Part shown: positions 9,268 through 17,932 of the stretch, one piece after another
Numbering within the stretch: position 1 is the stretch's first letter
How the letters are laid out: each line of letters opens with the position of its first letter
Source: Pseudomonadota bacterium
GTDB lineage: Bacteria > Pseudomonadota > Gammaproteobacteria > Steroidobacterales > GCA-2729495
NCBI GenBank assembly: GCA_963204745.1
Contig: CAUJHF010000004.1
Span: forward strand, 1-51,202
Length of the DNA: 51,202 nucleotides
Direction: 5' to 3'
Translations under genes and position numbers: made by a program
The notes under the pieces: model-generated
Databases searched by the model: none
The model's input: only the letters and a program-made list of their open reading frames with translations
Told to the model about the DNA's origin: nothing

Positions 9268-9480
9268 TCGCTGTAGCGCTCCATCTGTGCTGCCTAGCCT
9301 ATCATCTGGACACCGCGATTGGATGCGGTGTACTGCTCGCCGGCCGCGTCCGGGTTGCTGCAACCGGCGTGATGCAGTTCACACCGCACTCCATTGGGGC
9401 GTGGCAGCGGGGGCATAAGCGGCTACAGTATCGGGCCAGGCCCCGGAAGAGGGTTCGCCGTTTCAATTGAGCAGGTCTGC
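9268..9480. promoter_or_regulatory. Divergent intergenic region with a CRP-like site
   Basis: This 213-base gap separates the chain-length gene (-) from the deacetylase operon (+). It holds CGTGATGCAGTTCACA at 9368-9383, one base from the CRP-family pattern TGTGA-N6-TCACA. Clear -35/-10 hexamers were not found. A similar 16-mer lies in two other divergent gaps of the locus, at 17811 and 46811. Confidence 0.35.
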
Positions 9481-10344
9481 ATGACTTCACCACCCTGTGC
9501 ATTTACCGTCGATGTCGAGGACTATTTCCAGGTCGATGCGTTCTCGAGGGTGATCGCCCCGTCGGACTGGGACAGCTTTGGTTCACGTGTGGTGGCCAAT
9601 ACCGGCCGGCTGCTGGATCTGCTCGACCGTCATCAGGTACACGGCACTTTTTTTGTCCTCGGCTGGATCGCGGTGCGTCATCCGGCACTCGTGCGTTCGA
9701 TCGTGGCCCGCGGCCACGAGCTGGCATCCCACGGCATGAGCCATCAGCGGATCGTGACGCAGACACCGGCCGTGTTCCGCCAGGAAACCCGCGACAGCAA
9801 GCGACTGCTGGAGGATCTGGGGCAGGTGGCGGTCACCGGCTATCGGGCCGCAACCTATTCGATCACCCGCGATTCGCTGTGGGCCCTCGACATCCTGAAG
9901 GAGGAGGGCTTTGAATATGATTCGAGTATTTTCCCGGTGCGCCATGATCGCTATGGCATACCGGATGCACAGACCGTACCGCACCGGCTGACGACGCCCG
10001 AAGGCAGAACGCTGGTCGAGTATCCGCTCACGGCAGTCGAAGTATTTGGCCAGAACATCCCGATGGCCGGCGGCGGGTATTTCCGCCTGTTCCCCTATGG
10101 CCTGACGCGCTGGGGCCTGAGTCGGGTCCGGGCACAGGGGCGCCCCGTGGTGTTTTATCTGCACCCCTGGGAGGTTGATCCGGAGCAGCCACGGATCGCC
10201 AACGCGGGATGGCGCTCCCGGTTCCGGCATTACCTCAATCTGCACCGCACACTGCCACGTCTGGAGCAGCTGCTGGCTGATTTTCGCTTCGGTACCATGC
10301 GTGAATGCCTGGTGGCAGAAGGCCTGCTCTCCGCCCCGGAGTAG
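9481..10344 (+). CDS. Polysaccharide deacetylase (exosortase-locus type)
   Basis: A 287-residue NodB-fold (CE4) deacetylase that would remove N-acetyl groups from the polymer or its precursor. Metal and catalytic motifs are FTVDVEDYFQV (the Asp/Asp motif near residue 10), ELASHGMSHQ (HxxxxH) and the GYRAATYSI segment, followed by the family-typical FYLHPWEVDPEQPR. I use the ATG at 9481, because the 29 codons before it in the open frame do not look like coding sequence. No signal peptide is visible, which is usual for this subfamily. It heads the operon 9481-14199. Confidence 0.9.
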   Translation: MTSPPCAFTVDVEDYFQVDAFSRVIAPSDWDSFGSRVVANTGRLLDLLDRHQVHGTFFVLGWIAVRHPALVRSIVARGHELASHGMSHQRIVTQTPAVFRQETRDSKRLLEDLGQVAVTGYRAATYSITRDSLWALDILKEEGFEYDSSIFPVRHDRYGIPDAQTVPHRLTTPEGRTLVEYPLTAVEVFGQNIPMAGGGYFRLFPYGLTRWGLSRVRAQGRPVVFYLHPWEVDPEQPRIANAGWRSRFRHYLNLHRTLPRLEQLLADFRFGTMRECLVAEGLLSAPE

Positions 10345-10387
10345 TATGCTGCACCTCTCCGTGTTCAGTCCCATGAAGGAGTTTTCC

Positions 10388-10999
10388 ATGTCGCTGTTCA
10401 AGTCATTTTGTGCCTTGCTGATGACGAGCTTCCTCGCACAGGCGGCGCTGGCCCAGACTCCGGCGGAAGCGCCTGCCCCGGCAGCTTCCGTGGTCAGTGC
10501 GGACTATCTGATCGGCCCGGGCGATACCCTGCAGATCTTCGTCTGGCAGAATCCGGAGCTGTCGGTGACGGCGCCGGTGCGGCCGGATGGCCGGATCTCC
10601 ACACCGCTGGTCGGGGATACCGTGACGGTTGGCAAGACGCCGGCGCAGCTGGCGGCTGACCTCGAGACCGCGCTGGCGGTTTACATCCGTACGCCGAAGG
10701 TCAGCGTGATTGTCAGTCAGGCGATCGGTGCGCTCAGCCAGGTGCAGGTGATCGGCCAGGTCACACGGCCAAGCGGGGTGCCCTACCATGCCGGGCTGCG
10801 TGTGCTCGATGCGCTGCTCGCCGTCGGCGGACTCACTGAGTTTGCGGCACCCAATCGTGCCGTCCTGATCCGCACGGAGAACGGCAAGGAGTCAAAGACA
10901 AAGATCCGGGTCGGCGATCTGCTCGATTCAGGTGACCTGGACCAGAACCTGATGCTCAAGCCGGGCGATGTGATCGTTATCCCCCAGACCTGGTTCTAG
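10388..10999 (+). CDS. Polysaccharide export protein (Wza/OPX family, short form)
   Basis: A 203-residue exported protein with a clear signal peptide (cleavage after AQAALA near residue 22), a Poly_export/SLBB unit (DYLIGPGDTLQIFVWQNPEL, VRPDGRISTPLVGD) and a second SLBB-like part (VIGQVTRPSGVPYHAGLRV; MLKPGDVIVIPQTWF). It would form or gate the outer-membrane export channel. The start is set by an AAGGAG at 10376-10381 lying six bases before the ATG at 10388. No lipobox cysteine is seen at the cleavage site, unlike classical Wza. A second, similarly short OPX protein is encoded at 46043-46636. Confidence 0.9.
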   Translation: MSLFKSFCALLMTSFLAQAALAQTPAEAPAPAASVVSADYLIGPGDTLQIFVWQNPELSVTAPVRPDGRISTPLVGDTVTVGKTPAQLAADLETALAVYIRTPKVSVIVSQAIGALSQVQVIGQVTRPSGVPYHAGLRVLDALLAVGGLTEFAAPNRAVLIRTENGKESKTKIRVGDLLDSGDLDQNLMLKPGDVIVIPQTWF

Positions 11000-11009
11000 G
11001 CACGGCGCG

Positions 11010-12131
11010 TTGCGCACGCTGTTCTGGCTGGCAGTTTTTGGCTGCGTGTACAGCTATGCGCTTTATCCGCTGTTGTTGCGGCTGGTTCCGGCACGTCAGC
11101 CGGTACGCGGATCGCCGGCATTCATGCCGCCGGTTTCGCTGATCATCGCTTGCCGGAATGAAGCCCGGCGTCTGCGTCACAAGCTCGACAATGCGCTCGA
11201 CCTCGACTACCCGGATCTCGAGATCATCGTCTGTTCAGATGCCTCCGATGACGATTCTGATGCCATCGTTGCCGAATATGCGGGACGCGGCGTGAAGCTG
11301 GTGCGCGCCGATGAGCGCCGTGGCAAGGAGTTTGCGCAGGGCCTGGCAATTGCGGCGGCCAGAGGTGAGATCCTGGTCTTCTCGGATGCCGGTACGGATC
11401 TGCCGGCCGGGAGCATTCGCGTGCTGGTCGAGGATCTGTCGGATCCGTCAGTTGGCGCGGTATCCAGTGAAGACCGGTTTATCAGCGCCGACGGCAGCGT
11501 GGTCGGTGAAGGCGCCTATGTGAAATACGAAATGTGGTTGCGCCGGCTCGAATCCGCGCGGGCGGGGCTGGTTGGCCTGAGCGGGTCTTTTTTTGCCATT
11601 CGGCGTTCGATCCTTGGCAGCTGGGACGCAAGCATTCCCAGCGACTTTGCCTGTGCGCTGTATGCAGTGCGCGCGGGGACCCGCGCGATCTCGGACCCGC
11701 GGATGGTCGGGATCTATCGCGACATCAAGGATCCTGGCAAGGAGTACGCGCGCAAGATTCGTACCGCAGTGCGCGGCATGACCGCCATGGCTCGCCTGAG
11801 CGAGGTGCTCAATCCGTTTCGCTATGGCTGGTTTTCATTCCAGGTCTGGGGGCACAAGCTCATGCGCTGGCTGGTGCCGTGGTGCATGTTGCTGCTGCTG
11901 CTCTGCTCAGCCTGGCTCGCGCCGCAGAGCCGGTTCTTTGCCACCGCACTTGGCGTGCAGCTGCTTGGCTATGCCCTGGTCGCTACCTGTCACTGGATAC
12001 CTTTACTGCAGCGTTTCGTGTTGCTGCGCCTCGCTTGTTTTTTTGTACAGGTGAATCTTGCGCTGGCCGCAGCCGGCATTGCCTTTGTGCGTGGTCGCCG
12101 GATCGTCACCTGGGAGCCTTCGGCACGGTGA
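11010..12131 (+). CDS. Membrane-anchored family 2 glycosyltransferase
   Basis: A 373-residue GT-A enzyme with one N-terminal membrane segment (about residues 4-24), a catalytic domain beginning VSLIIACRNEARRLRHKL, an acidic motif in FSDAGTDLP, and about three membrane segments after residue 280 (VPWCMLLLLLCSAWL and following). It would add a sugar to the lipid-linked repeat at the inner membrane. The only start near the N-terminal membrane segment is TTG at 11010, ten bases after the export-protein stop. The stop overlaps the next gene's GTG (GTGA). Confidence 0.85.
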   Translation: MRTLFWLAVFGCVYSYALYPLLLRLVPARQPVRGSPAFMPPVSLIIACRNEARRLRHKLDNALDLDYPDLEIIVCSDASDDDSDAIVAEYAGRGVKLVRADERRGKEFAQGLAIAAARGEILVFSDAGTDLPAGSIRVLVEDLSDPSVGAVSSEDRFISADGSVVGEGAYVKYEMWLRRLESARAGLVGLSGSFFAIRRSILGSWDASIPSDFACALYAVRAGTRAISDPRMVGIYRDIKDPGKEYARKIRTAVRGMTAMARLSEVLNPFRYGWFSFQVWGHKLMRWLVPWCMLLLLLCSAWLAPQSRFFATALGVQLLGYALVATCHWIPLLQRFVLLRLACFFVQVNLALAAAGIAFVRGRRIVTWEPSAR

Positions 12132-13180
12132 GTTCCGGCACGCTGACCGTTGACACGACGCAGACGCCGCCTGGCGACTGGGATGCCTATGTGATGGGCC
12201 ATTCGGATGCCAGTGCCTGGCAGCTCGCAGCAGCCGTAGGCATCGGCACAGCCAGTTTTGGTTTGCGCAGCTTCTTTCTCGGCGCGCGTGATGCAGACGG
12301 CCGACTATGCGGTGTGCTGCCGGTCGTAGAACAGCGGATCGTGCCGTGGACCCGTTGTCTGGGATCGCTGCCGTTTTGCACCTACGGCGGTGTGCTGGCT
12401 GATGACGATGCGGTCGTTGGGGCGCTCCTGCAGGGCGTTGAGCGACTTGCCGCCGAGCGTCGCGCGACACGGATCCTGTTGCGTCATGCGCGGCACATGC
12501 CGGCGATCAGCTGGGCGCAAAGCCTCGACAAGGTGTCGATGGTTCTGCAGTTGCCGGACACTATCGCGGAACTGCAGAAGAGCCTCGGTTCCAAGCTGCG
12601 CTCGCAGATCCGGCGTGCGGAACGGGAAAATCCGCAAGTGCGTATTGGTGGTGCGGAGTTGCTGGCGGATTTTTACCCGGTGTTCTGCAGCGTGATGCGC
12701 GATCTCGGTACGCCGGTCTATCCGCTGCGTTTCTTCGCCGCCGTCTGCGCGGCCCTGCAATCACGTGTTTCGGTCGTCGTGATCTACCTGGGTGGCAAGC
12801 CAGTCGCCGGCGCAATCCTCGTGCAGTGGCGTGATGGCATGGAAGTGCCGTGGGCTGCGACGCTGGGCCGGGTGAAAGGCATGGCCATCAATATGCGCCT
12901 GTACTGGGAGTTGTTGCAGCTTGCGCTCTCGCGGGGCTGCACATCCTTCGATTTTGGCCGCAGCAGCGTGGATGCGGGAACCTACCGCTTCAAGAGCCAG
13001 TGGGGTGCAAAGCCTGAGCAGCTGCACTGGCATTGCTGGTCACCGGCTGGTGCCGATGCGGTCGCGGATCAGCAGGGCGGGCGTTCCCGTCTCGAGCTGG
13101 CGGTCAGGCTGTGGAGCCGGATGCCGTTGCCGATCGCCAACTGGCTTGGCCCCCTGATCAGTCCGAACCTGCCCTGGTAG
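12128..13180 (+). CDS. FemAB-like GNAT protein of exosortase/EPS loci
   Basis: A 350-residue protein of the FemAB-like family found in PEP-CTERM/exosortase EPS loci (double-GNAT fold; Fem proteins use aminoacyl-tRNA as donor, while the substrate of this subfamily is unknown). Visible segments include SQIRRAERENPQVRI, VAGAILVQWRDGMEVPWAATL, and the C-terminal FDFGRSSVDAGTYRFKSQWGAKPEQLHW, which is a hallmark of the family. The GTG at 12128 overlaps the glycosyltransferase stop; the longer open frame upstream (to 11534) is antisense-free but overlaps the GT2 gene in another frame and is not coding. An aminoacyl or acyl modification of the polymer is plausible but unproven. Confidence 0.82.
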   Translation: MSSGTLTVDTTQTPPGDWDAYVMGHSDASAWQLAAAVGIGTASFGLRSFFLGARDADGRLCGVLPVVEQRIVPWTRCLGSLPFCTYGGVLADDDAVVGALLQGVERLAAERRATRILLRHARHMPAISWAQSLDKVSMVLQLPDTIAELQKSLGSKLRSQIRRAERENPQVRIGGAELLADFYPVFCSVMRDLGTPVYPLRFFAAVCAALQSRVSVVVIYLGGKPVAGAILVQWRDGMEVPWAATLGRVKGMAINMRLYWELLQLALSRGCTSFDFGRSSVDAGTYRFKSQWGAKPEQLHWHCWSPAGADAVADQQGGRSRLELAVRLWSRMPLPIANWLGPLISPNLPW

Positions 13181-13185
13181 TCGTG

Positions 13186-14199
13186 ATGCCCGGAACACGC
13201 ATCAAGCAGCTTCTGCGTCGCGCGCTCGGTCTGGCCGCCCCCGTGGTTTGGCGAACGCGGCCGCGCCCGTCGCTCACCATACTGACCTACCACCGCATCC
13301 TGCCGGCTGATCATCCCGCACGGGCGACCGAGCAACCCGGCATGTATGTCAGTCCGGACGCGCTGGCCATGCAGCTGCGCGTGCTGAAGCAGCACTTCAC
13401 GCTCATCGGTCTCGGTGACTGGCTCGGTCTGCGCGCCTCAGGTGCTGAGCTGCCGGATCGCGCCTGCTGCATCACTTTCGACGATGGCTGGCGTGACAAC
13501 TACGACTATGGTCTGCCGGTCCTTGTCGCGGCGGGGGTGCCAGCGACGGTGTTTCTGGTCACCGACTTCATTGGCAGCAGTTACCGGTTCTGGCCCAACC
13601 GGCTGGCGCAGCTGCTGGGCAGGCTTGTGGTCAGCGATATGCGTGTGCTGCCTGCCGAGTTGTGCGGATTGCTGGTGCGTGCCGGCTTTGTACCGACTGG
13701 TGCGCCCGATATTGCGCAGATCGATCGTGTCATCGCTGCCTGCAAGAGTCTGTCTGATGCGGCGATGATCAGCCTGCTCGATGCGGCCGAGTCCCTTGTT
13801 CCGGTCGTCGCCGGGGGCGGGAGTCGCGATCTGCTCGATGAGACCGAGATCCTTGCGATGCGGGACTCCGGGTTGGTGCAGTTTGGTTCGCACAGCCGAC
13901 GGCATACGCGGCTATTGCCCGGGCTGACACCAGTACAGCTGGAAGACGAGTTGCGGGGATCGCGTAGCCGCCTGGAGCAGATGGTCGGGCAGCCAGCCGA
14001 TATTTTCTGCTACCCGAACGGCGACTGTTCGCCGGCGGCGCTTGCACTGGTCCGCACTGTCTATCGCGCTGCGGTGACGACGGTGCCCGGCTGGAACGGG
14101 CCCCAAAGCGACCTTCATCTGCTGCGGCGTATGTCGGTTCACGAGGATATTGCCGCCGACAAGGCGAGCTTCCTGGCGCGCGTGGCCGGCCTGCGTTAG
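13186..14199 (+). CDS. Second polysaccharide deacetylase-family protein
   Basis: A 337-residue NodB-fold protein. Motifs are ILTYHRILP near residue 30, CCITFDDGWRDNYDYGLPVL (the catalytic FDDG), VQFGSHSRRHTRL (HxxxH metal ligands) and FCYPNGDCSPAAL. A stretch of about 100 residues between the FDDG and SH motifs is longer than in the minimal fold. Start is ATG 13186, with GTG 13183 also possible, five bases after the FemAB-like stop. It ends the operon, overlapping the 3' end of the convergent GT4 gene by 4 bases. Two deacetylases in one operon suggest two different N- or O-acetyl targets. Confidence 0.86.
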   Translation: MPGTRIKQLLRRALGLAAPVVWRTRPRPSLTILTYHRILPADHPARATEQPGMYVSPDALAMQLRVLKQHFTLIGLGDWLGLRASGAELPDRACCITFDDGWRDNYDYGLPVLVAAGVPATVFLVTDFIGSSYRFWPNRLAQLLGRLVVSDMRVLPAELCGLLVRAGFVPTGAPDIAQIDRVIAACKSLSDAAMISLLDAAESLVPVVAGGGSRDLLDETEILAMRDSGLVQFGSHSRRHTRLLPGLTPVQLEDELRGSRSRLEQMVGQPADIFCYPNGDCSPAALALVRTVYRAAVTTVPGWNGPQSDLHLLRRMSVHEDIAADKASFLARVAGLR

Positions 14200-15326
14200 T
14201 GGCGTTCGGGCGTCCCGGCGAGCAGCTCGCGATACAGGGCAAGATGGGCGGCGACAGAGTTTTCTATCCGGTATTCCGCAGGCAGCAGGTTGTTGCGCTC
14301 TGCCGGTGTCGGCCGGTCAGGTGGCGCGGTTGCGATGATGCCCCTGGCGATCCCGGCAGGATCCTGACTCCCCACAAGTAGTCCCTGTGCCGCTGAACCG
14401 ATTAGCGGCACCAGCCCCCCCACCGCGTGAGCAACCACCGGCACACCAAGGGCAAGCGCTTCAAGTGCGACCATGGGCGTGCCTTCATGGTCGGAAGTCA
14501 GTACCAGCGCCCCCATGCTGTTCAACAGGGGCAGGGCATTGGGCAGAAAGCCGCTGAACACGCAGCAGTGGCCCAATTGCAGGTCCCGGGCCTGCGCTTC
14601 AAGTTGCGCGCGCAGCGGGCCGTCGCCAATGACGTGAAAAACATAGCGTCCCGGATGCGCGTCGAGCACGATTCGTGCGGCCGCCAGGAATATATCCACG
14701 CGTTTGACCGCGACGAGCCGTCCGGAAAAGCAGATACCGATGCGGTCTGGAGCGATCGGCCCGCCGGGCTGTGCTGCCGCTGCCTGGATTGTCTTCCGGT
14801 CGATGCCGTTGACGATGGTGCGGATCGGCATCCCCGGCAGACTTTTGCCGAGCTCTGCCGCCAGTGGTGCAGAAACCGCGATCGCACAACGCTGAAACCC
14901 GGCGACGAACCGGTCAAGTTTATGCCTGGCGACGTCGCGCAACCCGGGATGTCGTCCGGCAATGGTCTCTGCGCTGCCATGTACGGTACGCAGCGAGACC
15001 CGTCCCGGAACCAGTGCGGCAGCCAGTGCGCCAAGCAGGTGTTCCTTGCCGCGATGGGTATGGACGATGTGTGGTTGCAACTGCCGGATCAGCGCGCGGA
15101 CCTTGAGGAGCAGGCTGAAGATCCCATGTTGCCGCTCATCGAAGACATGTACGGGGATGCTGGCGCTGCGCAGACGAGCCGCGAGTTCGCCATCGTTCAG
15201 CAGTGCGATCTCGATTTTCACATCGGGATTGGCGCTCAATGCGCAGGCCAGATGAAAAATCGCAACCTCGGCGCCGGCCCACAGATCGCCGGATGCGACA
15301 TGCAATATCCGCAATGGCCCTTTCAC
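14196..15326 (-). CDS. Family 4 glycosyltransferase
   Basis: A 376-residue GT-B enzyme. The N-terminal acceptor domain begins LRILHVASGDLWAGAE. The donor domain has GICFSGRLVAVKRVDIFLAA and the retaining-GT4 E-x7-E motif in TSDHEGTPMVALEALALGVPVV. The start is GTG at 15324-15326, overlapping the stop of the upstream ligase-like gene (GTGA); codons further upstream are implausible. It probably adds one sugar of the repeat unit on the cytoplasmic face. Confidence 0.88.
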   Translation of the reverse strand: MKGPLRILHVASGDLWAGAEVAIFHLACALSANPDVKIEIALLNDGELAARLRSASIPVHVFDERQHGIFSLLLKVRALIRQLQPHIVHTHRGKEHLLGALAAALVPGRVSLRTVHGSAETIAGRHPGLRDVARHKLDRFVAGFQRCAIAVSAPLAAELGKSLPGMPIRTIVNGIDRKTIQAAAAQPGGPIAPDRIGICFSGRLVAVKRVDIFLAAARIVLDAHPGRYVFHVIGDGPLRAQLEAQARDLQLGHCCVFSGFLPNALPLLNSMGALVLTSDHEGTPMVALEALALGVPVVAHAVGGLVPLIGSAAQGLLVGSQDPAGIARGIIATAPPDRPTPAERNNLLPAEYRIENSVAAHLALYRELLAGTPERH

Positions 15327-16603
15327 TTTTGTGGCTCGTCCGGGGCCGGATCGCCTGGCAGGTGCAGAACGATGGCAAGGCCTACAAGCAGCCACAACAT
15401 CGGATACCAGAGTACCGATATGAATACGCCGGCGACCGAGTAGCCGACGATTGCCGGTCCGACAAACAGGGCGATCATGCGCATCGAGCCGTCTTCCGGG
15501 GCCGGGGCCGGATCGCGCAGCGTGTTGCGGGCACGCCGCGCCGACTTAATCATGATCACCAGATATGCAAAGGTACCTGCCAGGCCCAGTTCCGGAAGCA
15601 GGGTGAAGTAAATCGAGTGCGCAGCACGGCCGGCGATCTGGCGTCGCGCTCCACGTTGCAGGCGCGCCTTGTAGGTTGTTTCGTAATTGCTGATCGCCCA
15701 GGAGAAGTTGCCGGCACCTACGCCGATCACCGGATTCTCGAGAAACATTTCCCAGCTGCGCCGCCAGGTATAGATACGTTCCATCTCCTGTCCCTCGGTC
15801 TTGCCGTATGACTCGGCGCCATCCTCAATGGAACTTACTTCTCCAATGTAGGAGGCGGGTACAAAGGGCAAAGCGGCCAGACCAATCAGGACGATGACAA
15901 TGCTGGTGCGGATAAATTTCCCCGAAAACAGGGCGATGGTCGCTACCGTGACCACCAGTGCGACAAAGCCGCCACGCGAAGCGGTAGCAACCAGTGCGGC
16001 GAGGCAGGTGCCGCCGCTCAGAATGGCGAGCCAGCGCCATTTTCGCGAGGGTGATTCTGTGCGCATGGCATAGGCGAGGCAGGCGCCGACGATGAACACA
16101 CCGGCAATATCATTTTCGTCCTCCAGCCAGCAGTCTCGCGGACCAGCTCCGTTGTGAGTCAGTGCCCATATGGCCAGGAACAGGAATGCGATGAGCAGAA
16201 GGCGCAGGATCTTCTGTCGATAAACGGTGTACCGGCAAACGGCGACGAGGCCGACGGAGAACACCACCAGATACATGACGAAGTCCGCGATCGTGTTCAG
16301 CCACCAGAAGTGATTCACCACGGCGGGCAGGCCAATCAGCATGGTACCGAGAAAGATCAGTTGCCAGCGAATGAGTGGTTCGTTTTTTGGCATCGGTGGC
16401 CGGTGCTTGAGCCACAGCACGATCACCACCAGTGTCAGAAACTGCAGTGGCCGGATGATTTTCAGGGCTGGAACAAATTCATGGAGGCGGGAAAACGTCA
16501 GCAACAGGTAACCGAAAACGGCGAGATACATGCCTTTCAGTGCTGCTTCGTCCGGTACGGTGCCTGGCGCCCGCTTGTCGCCACGGGTTCTATTGCGCGT
16601 CAC
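15323..16603 (-). CDS. O-antigen ligase/Wzy-like polymerase (Wzy_C family)
   Basis: A 426-residue integral membrane protein with about ten membrane segments. It carries the signature periplasmic loop of the O-antigen ligase/polymerase family: RRSWEMFLENPVIGVGAGNF followed by GRAAHSIYFTLLPELGLAG. It resembles the putative ligases/polymerases found in exosortase-associated EPS loci. With a flippase (22132-23577), chain-length protein and OPX proteins present, it is the best candidate for the Wzy polymerase of this locus. It overlaps the upstream DegT-like gene by 14 bases. Confidence 0.85.
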   Translation of the reverse strand: MTRNRTRGDKRAPGTVPDEAALKGMYLAVFGYLLLTFSRLHEFVPALKIIRPLQFLTLVVIVLWLKHRPPMPKNEPLIRWQLIFLGTMLIGLPAVVNHFWWLNTIADFVMYLVVFSVGLVAVCRYTVYRQKILRLLLIAFLFLAIWALTHNGAGPRDCWLEDENDIAGVFIVGACLAYAMRTESPSRKWRWLAILSGGTCLAALVATASRGGFVALVVTVATIALFSGKFIRTSIVIVLIGLAALPFVPASYIGEVSSIEDGAESYGKTEGQEMERIYTWRRSWEMFLENPVIGVGAGNFSWAISNYETTYKARLQRGARRQIAGRAAHSIYFTLLPELGLAGTFAYLVIMIKSARRARNTLRDPAPAPEDGSMRMIALFVGPAIVGYSVAGVFISVLWYPMLWLLVGLAIVLHLPGDPAPDEPQK

Positions 16604-17744
16604 GGAGCAGTTCCTGAAGGCTCTGGCGTGTTCGTGGACCGCAGCGTGCGTGTGTTGGCAGCGTCACCAGGGTCCGTGAAAAGCGATAGGCAACCGGGAA
16701 TGCCAGGGCCGCATCCGTCGCGCTCATGCCCATGAACTCGGGCAGGGTTTTGCCGTACATGGGCGAGATGCCCAGTGATGTGCCCCGGCTGATCAGCCAC
16801 CGGGCCTGCTCCGTATCGCTGCACATGACGGGCAGCCTGTTCAGGCCCTCACTGGCCGCAGTCTGCAGTGCATCGGACGGGATGCGGAAATTGTTGGCAG
16901 GGATCAGCTCGGCCATCGCGAGGGTGCGTGCCCGGCGCGCAGCACATTCGGATCGCCAGGCTCGTAGCTGTCGGGCGGCGTGCACGAGCCATGACTGGGG
17001 CAGGCGGGTAATCGCAGGCAGCGTTCTGAGCTTTGTTTCGCCAATGTGCAGAAAGGGCAGTTGTGCCACCGCTCCAAAAGCCAGGGGTTGCGTGGCGAGA
17101 TTGTACAGGGCGGCCCGCAGGGCTGTACTCGCTGCGCTCCAGTTGCCGACCGGGAAGCGCGCGGCGGCGAATGCGGAAAACTCGTCAGCCTGCCTCGCCC
17201 AGGTGGCACCGCCACCCAGCAATGTGGCCGGTTTGCCCCGGCCACGACTGACGACGACCAGGTCAGCTGCGGAGTCCACTTCCTGGCCTGGTCCGGCCAG
17301 ACTTTGCGCGCGGTCGTGAACCAGGGTGACCCGTGACGTTGCTGCTGTTTCCCCGTGCACCGGCATTTCATGTCGCGTGCCGAAGAGGTCCACGAGTACG
17401 GCGATGGAGGATCCGGCATTCAGCGGGCTACGCAGCGCAGCGAGATTCATTCCTGTCTGATCGACCACGAGATCTGCAAATGCAGGTTCCAGACCGACAG
17501 CCAGCGCAGCTGCAACGATATCCGGGCAGGAGTAGGCCGGGAGGATCACCGACTTGCCGGGTTGATGTCGGCTGGCCGCAAAAAAGAGCGCTGCAGCAAG
17601 CGCCATGGTTCCCGAGCCGAATGCGCTCCAGCCCTCGGGCATGGGAGTTGTCAACTCATCGGCGCGAGCAGTTACCAGCAACTGCCGGAGCAGCACACTT
17701 TCCCCGGCCGGGGTTTGGCGAGAAAATACCGTCACCGGGCGCAT
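16590..17744 (-). CDS. DegT/DnrJ/EryC1-like PLP-dependent aminotransferase, divergent
   Basis: A 384-residue PLP-fold protein distantly matching sugar aminotransferases. Family landmarks are FGSGTMALAAAL (about 42-53), ILPAYSCPDIVAAALAVGLEPAFADL (67-92), the cofactor Asp in LVHDRAQSLAG (Asp144), and the Schiff-base Lys171 in VSRGRGKPATLLGGGA. The Ser-to-Lys spacing of five matches the SFxxxK motif of ArnB-type enzymes, but the usual EGG after the lysine is GGG. It could transaminate the keto sugar from the CapD-type dehydratase. The start at 17744 is supported by GGAG six bases upstream on the minus strand; longer starts (17789, 17825) lack this. Confidence 0.75.
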   Translation of the reverse strand: MRPVTVFSRQTPAGESVLLRQLLVTARADELTTPMPEGWSAFGSGTMALAAALFFAASRHQPGKSVILPAYSCPDIVAAALAVGLEPAFADLVVDQTGMNLAALRSPLNAGSSIAVLVDLFGTRHEMPVHGETAATSRVTLVHDRAQSLAGPGQEVDSAADLVVVSRGRGKPATLLGGGATWARQADEFSAFAAARFPVGNWSAASTALRAALYNLATQPLAFGAVAQLPFLHIGETKLRTLPAITRLPQSWLVHAARQLRAWRSECAARRARTLAMAELIPANNFRIPSDALQTAASEGLNRLPVMCSDTEQARWLISRGTSLGISPMYGKTLPEFMGMSATDAALAFPVAYRFSRTLVTLPTHARCGPRTRQSLQELLRDAQ

Positions 17745-17932
17745 AATAGACTCCGGAACCGATCTGGTCACAGCCAGTCGGTGCTCCATAACGATCCGAC
17801 AGTCGTGAAGTGTGCGATAGTTCACATCATTGGATCCCGGGGGGCGGGGGATACTGCCCGCACCGCGACACAGGCCGCTGGGTGCGCTGTCTAAGCGGCT
17901 GGGTTCGGCTGATCAGCAAAAGGAGTTCCCTC
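17745..17932. promoter_or_regulatory. Divergent intergenic region with a CRP-like site
   Basis: A 188-base gap between the DegT-like gene (-) and the beta-helix gene (+). It contains TGTGCGATAGTTCACA at 17811-17826, one base from TGTGA-N6-TCACA, inside a slightly larger dyad (GTGAA...TTCAC, 17805-17825). The rightmost part carries AAAGGAG just before the TTG start at 17933. No convincing sigma70 hexamers were found. Confidence 0.38.

Noticed and set aside
10175-10387. Longer start for the first export protein
   Set aside because: The AAGGAG and signal peptide place the start at 10388; upstream codons overlap the deacetylase gene in another frame.
14427-15443. 338-codon plus-strand open frame
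   Set aside because: It is antisense to the GT4 and ligase-like genes, whose motifs and overlapping start/stop codons are convincing; the translation has no family features.
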